A stretch of 5,057 nt of DNA from Bacteroidia bacterium. Lineage in GTDB: Bacteria; Bacteroidota; Bacteroidia; Cytophagales; Cyclobacteriaceae. Under the pieces are notes generated by a model. The model saw only the letters and a list, made by a program, of their open reading frames with translations, did no database searches and had not been told where the DNA came from. Of this stretch, positions 1 through 5,057 are shown piece after piece (the first letter of the stretch is position 1; the number at the start of each line of letters is the position of its first letter). Where the stretch lies: assembly GCA_025356795.1 (NCBI GenBank), contig JANXRR010000370.1, positions 1 to 5,057 of the forward strand. The letters are read 5' to 3'. A program made the translations under genes and the position numbers.

Positions 1-1762
1 GAACTGGTTGGGTTCGATAGTTTTCATAGATGGTTACAATGCCTCCCTGGTTACCAGTAATTAATTCTTCTTGCCCATCGTTGTTAAGATCGCCCACCGA
101 AAGTGCCAGGTTATGATTGTTGGTGCCAATGCTTATTCCAAGGTAACTTGAATTTTTAAGTGCGAAATTAAAATCACCTTTCGGTCCGTTGTTGACCCAA
201 TATTCTAAAGCACCTGTGGAGGTTCCAATCAAGAGATCAACCAAGCCATCTTGATTTACATCGGTAACAAGAGTATTTTCATTCAGATCAATTGTTCTCT
301 TTGTGGGGATAAGAGGTTGACCCAACACGTCAAGTTCATTTGCTTTTTTATTCTTTAAATAATAGAGCGCGGTAAATCCATCCTTTAAATTTGAGGCAGT
401 GAATACAAAATCAATTATGCCATCGCCATCCATATCGGCCATTTGAGGTTTATAATTATACAACCCATTATTGATTGTTGAGAAATTGAGATAATCGGCA
501 GTAATAAACTTGAAAGAAGGATTAATTTTTGTTCCCACATTTTCATAAAAATTAAATGATGTATTGGGCTCATTGCCATACGAGCCAATAATTAAATCCA
601 AATCGTCATCGCCATCCACATCATAAAATATAGGCACGGAACTATCGCCCACATCGATCATTTGATCTTGCAAAAAATTATTCTTCACGAAAGTGAAATC
701 AGGAAGCTGATTTGTTCCCGTGTTTTTATAAAGCCACATTGTTTTGTTGAAAGTCGTGGCAAACGTAGTGCGCGAAGCAATGTTAGAAGACGCAATAAAA
801 TCAGGAAGGCCATCAAAGGTTACGTCTTCATAAAAGCCGGCAGGAAAAACATCGAAGTCGATAGGTTTGGAGGTTGCAAAAGGGACTGAGGTTTTCATCG
901 CAGCATCGTCTTTGGTTCCTTCATTTTTCAATAAATACAGGTTGGTGCAATCTTCTTCACTGAAAAGTAATTCTTTGGCGCCATCGCCATCGAGATCTAT
1001 TGTCATTAGTGATTTTCCCGAGGCGTGCGATAAGCGACCACCGAACGAAGGACATTTAATTGCAGGGCCAAATAGAAACTTACCACAGTTACACTCTTCA
1101 AAATTTCCCCAGTTTTGAGTAACTCTTTTTAGTAAGATTGAATCGATACGCCCACTGCTTTCGATGCTCATGTTTTTATGATACTCGAGAGAGCCAATAC
1201 CAACAAACCTTGTTACAAGAATATCCAAATCGCCATCGTTATCAATATCGTCAATCACTGGAATATCGCTGCCGTTTACTTGCAAGTTTATGTTTCCGCT
1301 AAAGCCAATAGTGAGCAGTGGGTTTCCATGATTGTAGGCTCGCCAAGAAAGTTTTTGTCCCGCGTTAGTAGTGTTTACATATACCTTTATGCCGAACGGG
1401 TCACTTGTGAAAATATCTTTTTTTCCATCGCCATTAAAATCACGAAGCAACATCCATTGATTTACATCCAAAGGAAAAAATGTTTCGTATTCAGGTGCAT
1501 ATTTATAACTTTTGTTTTTATTAACATAGGTAAGTGTTTTGTTGGCGGTCCGTTCAAAAATCACCAGGTCTTGTTGACCATCTCCGTCAACATCCATTGT
1601 GTTGATTTGTGCCGAGTTGATTCCGCCAGCCCAAGGTAAAGAAAGTGATTTGCTGTTCACTTCAACGGGAATGGTCTGATCAATTGAATACGAATATTGT
1701 GCATACGAAGGAAATCCCCATGAAAGAATCGCTGCTATTATTGTCCATGCTTGTTTCTCCAT
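1..1762 (-). CDS. Exported FG-GAP/VCBS repeat protein, 3' end beyond the window (partial)
   Basis: This minus-strand frame is open for 587 codons from the ATG at 1762-1760 to the left edge, so the C-terminus is missing. Residues 1-21 look like a signal peptide (short charged start, hydrophobic core, probable cleavage in SYA|Q), so the product is predicted to leave the cytoplasm. The mature part carries nine Asp-rich Ca-binding-type loops of the FG-GAP/VCBS kind, at residues 57 (DVDGDGQQD), 108, 172, 256, 313 (degenerate, DVTFDGLPD), 381, 443, 501 and 558. They are spaced 51-84 residues apart, as expected for beta-propeller blades. The longest gap (172 to 256) holds an insert with CxC and a third Cys (224, 226, 237); a fourth Cys is at 272. 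Family knowledge: such proteins in Bacteroidota often end in a T9SS sorting domain or a cell-surface module, which would lie outside this window. Role unknown; adhesion or surface binding is a guess. It is transcribed divergently from murF. Confidence 0.9.
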   Translation of the reverse strand, partial: MEKQAWTIIAAILSWGFPSYAQYSYSIDQTIPVEVNSKSLSLPWAGGINSAQINTMDVDGDGQQDLVIFERTANKTLTYVNKNKSYKYAPEYETFFPLDVNQWMLLRDFNGDGKKDIFTSDPFGIKVYVNTTNAGQKLSWRAYNHGNPLLTIGFSGNINLQVNGSDIPVIDDIDNDGDLDILVTRFVGIGSLEYHKNMSIESSGRIDSILLKRVTQNWGNFEECNCGKFLFGPAIKCPSFGGRLSHASGKSLMTIDLDGDGAKELLFSEEDCTNLYLLKNEGTKDDAAMKTSVPFATSKPIDFDVFPAGFYEDVTFDGLPDFIASSNIASRTTFATTFNKTMWLYKNTGTNQLPDFTFVKNNFLQDQMIDVGDSSVPIFYDVDGDDDLDLIIGSYGNEPNTSFNFYENVGTKINPSFKFITADYLNFSTINNGLYNYKPQMADMDGDGIIDFVFTASNLKDGFTALYYLKNKKANELDVLGQPLIPTKRTIDLNENTLVTDVNQDGLVDLLIGTSTGALEYWVNNGPKGDFNFALKNSSYLGISIGTNNHNLALSVGDLNNDGQEELITGNQGGIVTIYENYRTQPV

Positions 1763-1853
1763 TTATGCGAATCCTTTAATCATTAAATTAACGAATTATC
1801 AATTCAACGAATTATCTTCGGGCAAGATAAACTTTATTAAGCGTTGTACTTTG
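1763..1853. promoter_or_regulatory. Divergent intergenic region, probable promoters for both flanking genes
   Basis: This 91-bp spacer separates two divergent genes, so it should contain both promoters. I see only partial matches to the Bacteroidota -7 element TAnnTTTG: TACTTTG at 1847-1853 on the plus strand, directly abutting the murF ATG, and TATCTTG on the minus strand at 1829-1823. Each is one base short, and neither has a good -33 TTTG at the usual spacing. The plus match is so close to the ATG that it would imply a transcript start inside the gene, so it may be chance. The spacer also holds an 11-bp direct repeat (see the repeat entry). The location is solid; the individual elements are weak. 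Confidence 0.35.
1790..1816. repeat. 11-bp direct repeat AACGAATTATC, two copies, period 16
   Basis: AACGAATTATC occurs exactly at 1790-1800 and again at 1806-1816, separated by AATTC. It lies in the divergent promoter region, 28-54 bp upstream of the minus-strand gene start. A tandem binding site for a regulator is possible, but the period of 16 is not an integral number of helical turns and the sequence is AT-rich, so chance is also possible. Confidence 0.5.
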
Positions 1854-3134
1854 ATGGATCAGACACTTTACAGTAATTTTTTAAAATGTGGTGCTGTTTG
1901 CACCGACACCCGTAAGATCATTCCGGGCTCCCTATTCTTTGCGCTGAAAGGGCCACATTTTAATGCCAACGCTTTCGCGGAAGAAGCCTTAACAAAAGGA
2001 GCGCACTTCGCAGTAATAGACGAAAGAGAGTATCAAAAAGATAAGCGGTTTATTTTAGTTGATGATGCGCTAGAGAGTCTGCAACAATTGGCTCGCCTCC
2101 ATCGCGATCAGCTAAAAATTCCTGTTATTGGCCTTACGGGATCGAATGGTAAAACTACCTCCAAGGAGCTGGTGAATGCTGTGCTCAGCAAAAAATTTAA
2201 AACCTATGCCACGCAAGGCAACCTAAATAATCATATTGGTGTGCCGTTAACTATTCTATCGATTGATTCATCAATAGAAATTGCAATCATAGAAATGGGT
2301 GCCAACCATGTAGGCGAAATTGAAAGCTTATGCGGCATTTGTAAGCCCACACATGGTTTTATTACCAACATTGGTAAAGCTCATATTGGTGAGTTTGGTG
2401 GCTTTGAAAATATTATCAAAGGAAAAACAGAGCTTTATAAACACTTAAAAACAACTAGGGGCATTGTGTTTATCAATTCACAAAACCCAATTTTAATTGC
2501 ACGAGCTGTTGATTTTATAGCTCCAATCTTTTATCCAGGTCAAAGTGATTTTTATTTTTGTGAGTTAATTGACGCTGATCCATTTGTGAGAGTGACAACT
2601 GAGGATGGCCAAGAAATTGCAACACAATTAACGGGTGGCTATAATTTTGAAAATATTGCCGTGGCACTTTGCTTGGGCAAATATTTTGAGGTAGATGCTA
2701 GTTTAGCCAATGAAGCCATAGCATTATACAAGCCAGGAAATATGCGCTCGCAAATTATAAGAAAAGAAACCAACACCATTATTCTTGATGCCTACAATGC
2801 AAATCCCACTTCTATGGAAGCTGCCATCAGCAATCTTTCTAATATAGATGCCAAGAACAAAGTAGCCATACTGGGAGACATGTATGAGCTAGGTGGAGAA
2901 GCAGAAATTGAACACAAAAAAATAGGCCAATTTTTGAGGGCGGCAAAAATCAATGAAGCTTATGTTTGTGGTGATTTGATGAGGGCGGCCAAAGTTGAAA
3001 ATGAATTGATTCACTATTTTTCGACAAAGAAAGAACTTGTAGAAGCTTTGAAGGCACATCCAATTTCGGATGCAACTATTTTAATAAAAGCTTCGAGGGG
3101 AATTGGGTTGGAAACAATTGTTGATGTATTATAA
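1854..3134 (+). CDS. murF: UDP-N-acetylmuramoyl-tripeptide--D-alanyl-D-alanine ligase (MurF)
   Basis: MurF is the cytoplasmic Mur ligase that uses ATP to add D-Ala-D-Ala to UDP-MurNAc-tripeptide, the last cytoplasmic step in building the pentapeptide precursor of peptidoglycan. The 426-residue product shows the family layout. An N-terminal substrate domain (about 1-85) has CTDTRKIIPGSLFFALKG near 15-32. The central ATPase domain has the P-loop TGSNGKTT (95-102), NNHIGVP (125-131), EMGA (147-150), TNIGKAHIGEFGG (171-183), and a KGK segment (189-191) near the expected carbamylated-lysine region. The C-terminal domain has DAYNANPTSM (312-321), LGDMYELG (340-347) and KASRGIGLE (412-420). All key motifs are intact, and the length is slightly below E. 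coli MurF. A TTG at 1851 is also in frame, but I prefer the ATG at 1854 because the family N-terminus aligns there. There is no clear Shine-Dalgarno site. No other Mur or dcw genes are in the window, so this copy appears to stand apart from a dcw cluster. Confidence 0.97.
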   Translation: MDQTLYSNFLKCGAVCTDTRKIIPGSLFFALKGPHFNANAFAEEALTKGAHFAVIDEREYQKDKRFILVDDALESLQQLARLHRDQLKIPVIGLTGSNGKTTSKELVNAVLSKKFKTYATQGNLNNHIGVPLTILSIDSSIEIAIIEMGANHVGEIESLCGICKPTHGFITNIGKAHIGEFGGFENIIKGKTELYKHLKTTRGIVFINSQNPILIARAVDFIAPIFYPGQSDFYFCELIDADPFVRVTTEDGQEIATQLTGGYNFENIAVALCLGKYFEVDASLANEAIALYKPGNMRSQIIRKETNTIILDAYNANPTSMEAAISNLSNIDAKNKVAILGDMYELGGEAEIEHKKIGQFLRAAKINEAYVCGDLMRAAKVENELIHYFSTKKELVEALKAHPISDATILIKASRGIGLETIVDVL

Positions 3135-3187
3135 AATTTCATGCTAAGTTTATCTGCCTTCTTAAAATAAAAGGACACTAAAAAACT

Positions 3188-3850
3188 ATGGAACTCACCA
3201 ACACGTTAAAATTTCTAAACTCATTAGCAAAAAATAACAACCGCGAATGGTTTGAAAAAAATAAGCCATCATATCTTTTGGTAAAGAGTGACTTTGAAGA
3301 ATTTGTAGCAGCACTTTTGAACGAGTTAATTTTAATAGATGAAAGTCTGGCTGCTTTAAATCCTAAGAAATTAGCTTTTAGGATTTATCGTGATGTGCGT
3401 TTCAGTAAGGATAAGAGTCCATACAAAATAAATATGGGGGCGGGATTCTCAGCTGGTGGTAAGATGGAGCAAGAGCCCGGTTATTACCTACACCTACAGC
3501 CCGGCAACAAAAGTTTTTTGGCAGCAGGTATGTATATTCCTGAGGCGGATAAGCTTTCTAAAATAAGGCAAGAGATTGATTATAATTCCGAAGTTTTCTT
3601 ATCTATACTAAACAATAAGGCTTTCAAAAAGCTTTTCCCTTCGCTTAGTGATTTCGACAAGCTCAAAACTGCCCCAAAAGGATATGCCAAAGATCACCCG
3701 CAGGTAGAGCTGTTAAGACTCAAGAGTTTTATTGTTTCTCACCCATTTACAGATGATGAGGTAAAGGACAAGAGGTTTTTGAAGCAATTGGTTGGCACTA
3801 TAAAAACATGTAAACCCTTAAAAGATTTTTTAGTCGAGGCGACTGAGTAA
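3188..3850 (+). CDS. DUF2461 (TIGR02453) family protein
   Basis: This 220-residue protein has the conserved features of the DUF2461/TIGR02453 family, which is widespread in Bacteroidota and other bacteria and has no settled biochemical function. Recognisable segments are NNNREWF (16-22) after the N-terminal helix, the basic FRIYRDVRFSKDKSPYK (64-80), GYYLHLQPG (98-106), GMYIPE (114-119), LKTAPKGYAKDHP (159-171) and LLRLKSF (175-181). Length and start fit the family, whose members usually begin just ahead of the NNNREWF helix. No signal peptide or membrane segment is visible, so it is probably cytoplasmic. It starts 53 bp after murF on the same strand with no terminator between, so co-transcription is plausible; a weak TAAGTTTA at 3145-3152 with TTG at 3121-3123 could instead be a private promoter. 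A function in cell-wall work is not supported by the sequence. Confidence 0.93.
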   Translation: MELTNTLKFLNSLAKNNNREWFEKNKPSYLLVKSDFEEFVAALLNELILIDESLAALNPKKLAFRIYRDVRFSKDKSPYKINMGAGFSAGGKMEQEPGYYLHLQPGNKSFLAAGMYIPEADKLSKIRQEIDYNSEVFLSILNNKAFKKLFPSLSDFDKLKTAPKGYAKDHPQVELLRLKSFIVSHPFTDDEVKDKRFLKQLVGTIKTCKPLKDFLVEATE

Positions 3851-3888
3851 AAATTGGAATACATTTAGTCAGGATTAATAAACCGAGG

Positions 3889-4329
3889 ATGCCAAAGTAT
3901 TTGATTATCGGACTAATTGCACTGAAGATAAATTTTTGTTTTGCTCAGCCGCAAACTGGGTTTTACTTCCGGGTTGAAACAAAGCGAAAATGTACGAATC
4001 AGATTTTCTCATTTGATCAAAAGGTTAAGTATTGTATTACTCAAGGAGCGGTTATTAAAGGGAGTGAACTTGAAAGTGTAGATGAGATCAAAATCGATCT
4101 TATCAAGAAAACAAAGACAATAAACCTTCGACTTACAAAGAGTGGCTTTAAAACACTAAAGGCAATAAGCGAAACCTTTCCTAATAATAAACTTCTCTTA
4201 GTAGTAGAGAGTAGGGTGGTTGGTGAATTTGATTTTCAAGGAAAAATAATGAAGGAAAATATTCCTGTGACTGGCTCAATTGAAGCAGGAGAGATCGACT
4301 GGATTTTTGAAAAGCTTTCGCGGAAATAA
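3889..4329 (+). CDS. Small exported protein with SecD P1-head-like domain
   Basis: The 146-residue product starts with a likely Sec signal peptide (residues 1-19, hydrophobic core LIIGLIALKI, probable cleavage CFA|Q). The Cys at 17 does not sit in a lipobox, so a soluble periplasmic protein is more likely than a lipoprotein. The mature part has two cysteines (35 and 49) that could pair. Residues about 45-145 resemble the head part of the first periplasmic domain of SecD: a YC..QGAVIKGSELESV stretch like the SecD segment before its strand, then LRLTKSGFKTLKAI (80-92), LLLVVESRVVGEFDF (102-116) and IPVTGSIEAGEIDWIFEKL (125-143), matching the SecD order of 'lt..G...f', 'lai.ldg.v.s.P' and 'i.G.f...ea..l...L'. 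There are no SecD membrane helices. This is a pattern match from memory, so the domain call is moderate. It starts 38 bp after the DUF2461 gene; GAGG abuts the ATG too closely to be a normal Shine-Dalgarno site. Function unknown. Confidence 0.8.
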   Translation: MPKYLIIGLIALKINFCFAQPQTGFYFRVETKRKCTNQIFSFDQKVKYCITQGAVIKGSELESVDEIKIDLIKKTKTINLRLTKSGFKTLKAISETFPNNKLLLVVESRVVGEFDFQGKIMKENIPVTGSIEAGEIDWIFEKLSRK

Positions 4330-4449
4330 CCTAACACTAAAGAATCGGCTGTATCAATAGTCCTATGAGCTACAAAGCCTATTACATATCCGACCACACA
4401 TGCAACATCACTTAAAGCATCACTAAACCATTGTCATTCATTTCAGTAA
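4330..4449. other. Non-coding gap between the SecD-like gene and the small ORF
   Basis: On the plus strand this 120-bp stretch has stops in all frames and only a 16-codon ATG frame. On the minus strand one frame is open from 4433 to 4239, but it has no ATG and mostly overlaps the end of the upstream gene. It is somewhat less AT-rich than the region beyond 4600. No hairpin with a T-run was seen, so transcription from the upstream genes probably continues through it. Confidence 0.5.
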
Positions 4450-4454
4450 ATGAA
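4437..4454. repeat. 7-bp inverted repeat around the small-ORF start codon
   Basis: TTCATTT (4437-4443) and AAATGAA (4448-4454) are perfect inverted copies around the loop CAGT. The ATG of the candidate small ORF (4450-4452) lies in the right arm, so a folded transcript would hide that start. The stem has only one G-C pair and would be weak, so regulatory meaning is uncertain. Confidence 0.4.
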
Positions 4455-4581
4455 GATCGTTTTAATGAAAAACGGTCAAATCCAGCATGTAAGCCATATG
4501 AAAATGCTTGACCAACTGGTTGGCAGTCCCTTGGACTGGCTAAATGCTTTAGATAAGAATAGAAAAGCCTGGCTAAAATAG
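4450..4581 (+). CDS. Candidate 43-residue small protein, stop codon inside terminator
   Basis: An ATG at 4450, directly after an in-frame TAA, opens a 43-codon frame ending at TAG 4579-4581. The predicted peptide begins MKIVLMKNGQ and ends in LDWLNALDKNRKAWLK, with seven Lys/Arg, three Asp and two Trp (30 and 41). Residues 19-43 could form an amphipathic basic helix. No signal peptide or family was recognised. It is in the orientation of the murF run and 120 bp beyond the last gene of that run. Its final codons form the left arm of the terminator hairpin, so the two overlap. A frame of this length can occur by chance, and no ribosome site is visible; it may equally be the remnant of a larger gene or part of a 3' untranslated region. 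Confidence 0.25.
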   Translation: MKIVLMKNGQIQHVSHMKMLDQLVGSPLDWLNALDKNRKAWLK

Positions 4582-4590
4582 CCAGGCTTT
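4564..4590 (+). terminator. Perfect 12-bp stem hairpin, probable transcription terminator
   Basis: The arms AAAGCCTGGCTA (4564-4575) and TAGCCAGGCTTT (4579-4590) pair perfectly around a 3-base AAA loop. The stem has a GC-rich core (GCCTGGC), with A residues before and T residues at its end, which is the form of a Rho-independent terminator that could act in either direction. The T-run is short. It is the first strong hairpin after the murF, DUF2461 and SecD-like genes and so is likely to end their transcript. Confidence 0.8.
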
Positions 4591-5057
4591 ACCTCCGATA
4601 CACAATCAAATTTCTTAAAAGTAATTTCCACCAGCCCTCATTCCTAATTGTTTCAATTCGATAATTTATTCGTATGTCTGAACGTTCCCGGTGACATTGA
4701 TTCGATTCGATAACTATTCTTGGCTATTGAATAAGCTAGGATCAAATTGCTCATTGACGTTTATCGAAATAATCCTTTTGATTGAAAAAAAATAATTTTT
4801 CTTTGTTTTAACAGTAAAAGGAAAATATAACCATTTACTGATTAATAATTCGAAAAATCAATAGTTCTAAAATATTTATTATCTGTGCATTCAATCCTTC
4901 TCAAATAAAAAGTTAAGGCATCAAAATAAAAAAGAAAATGAGTAATAAATGAATTATTTGTTTTGCGAATTACATTGACTTTATACATTAGGGTATCATT
5001 AATTATTGTATCTCTTTTTGTTGGCTTGAAAGAGAGCTAATTCTTCTAGCTGAAATC
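4591..5057. other. AT-rich intergenic region with no supportable gene
   Basis: I found no ORF with a plausible start and protein-like content on either strand in these 467 bp. The stretch is strongly AT-rich from about 4760 on, with A- and T-runs. It contains a 9-bp direct repeat (ATTCGATAA at 4656-4664 and 4705-4713) and nested AT-rich inverted repeats: outer arms TCCTTTT (4773-4779) and AAAAGGA (4816-4822), inner arms GAAAAA (4784-4789) and TTTTTC (4796-4801). No tRNA, rRNA, CRISPR or insertion-sequence end was recognised. It may hold the promoter of a gene to the right of the window, but I could not identify convincing elements. Confidence 0.5.
4656..4713. repeat. 9-bp direct repeat ATTCGATAA, period 49
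   Basis: ATTCGATAA occurs at 4656-4664 and at 4705-4713, each followed by a T-rich stretch ending in ATTC. The match beyond the 9 bases is imperfect. Short AT-rich repeats are expected by chance in such a region, so it is recorded for completeness. Confidence 0.35.

Noticed and set aside
662..1639. Plus-strand open frames at 662-889, 867-1118 and 1178-1639
   Set aside because: They lie antisense to the long minus-strand FG-GAP frame, which has a signal peptide and nine regular motifs. The plus-strand products have no recognisable domain.
1851..1853. TTG start for murF one codon upstream
   Set aside because: The ATG at 1854 fits the family N-terminus, and the TTG would only add one residue.
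4329..4335. ACCTAAC as an integron attC R''-type core site
   Set aside because: No matching GTTRRRY partner was found at a suitable distance, and there is no integrase in the window.
4609..4700. Minus-strand C-terminus resembling an outer-membrane barrel end (LKQLGMRAGGNYF then stop)
   Set aside because: The ending in Phe and the glycine pattern are suggestive, but the frame is broken by a stop about 16 codons upstream and another further up, so there is too little to call a pseudogene.
4591..4726. Minus-strand open frame of about 44 codons ending at TAA 4591-4589
   Set aside because: It has no ATG, no recognisable similarity, and its length is within chance for this composition.
4773..4822. 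Nested inverted repeats as a second terminator or structured RNA
   Set aside because: The stems consist almost only of A-T pairs in an A/T-run region and would be expected by chance.
4974..4995. TTGACT followed by TATACATTA as a sigma70-like promoter
   Set aside because: The spacing is far too short for -35/-10 elements, and Bacteroidota use a different consensus.

Overview
The window most likely comes from a Bacteroidota chromosome, probably Cytophagales-like. This is an inference from four things: an exported Asp-rich FG-GAP/VCBS repeat protein of the kind common in gliding or T9SS-bearing members, absence of convincing Shine-Dalgarno sites before the genes, moderate-to-low GC with AT-rich gaps, and best-remembered family resemblances. 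No marker in the window fixes the genus.

Layout: bases 1-1762 (minus strand) hold the N-terminal 587 codons of a large secreted repeat protein that runs off the left edge. It is easy to miss because its stop codon lies outside the window; plus-strand open frames over it are shadows. A 91-bp divergent spacer (1763-1853) separates it from a rightward run of three genes: murF (1854-3134, cell-wall precursor ligase), a DUF2461-family protein (3188-3850), and a small exported protein (3889-4329) whose C-terminal half resembles the head part of the SecD first periplasmic domain. Gaps of 53 and 38 bp with no terminator between them suggest the three may be co-transcribed. Downstream, a perfect 12-bp stem hairpin (4564-4590) is the most likely terminator. 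Just before it is a 43-codon candidate small ORF (4450-4581) whose stop codon lies inside the terminator stem. The last ~470 bp are AT-rich and I found no supportable gene there.

Functionally, murF is the only gene with a firm role: it makes UDP-MurNAc-pentapeptide in the cytoplasm. The DUF2461 protein has no settled function, the SecD-P1-like protein is predicted to be periplasmic, and the repeat protein is predicted to be exported or on the surface. Nothing shows that the four form a single pathway. I did not find a clear new defence, mobile or RNA-based system. The points most worth a second look are the stand-alone SecD-P1-like protein, the small ORF embedded in the terminator, and the cysteine-bearing insert in the repeat protein.
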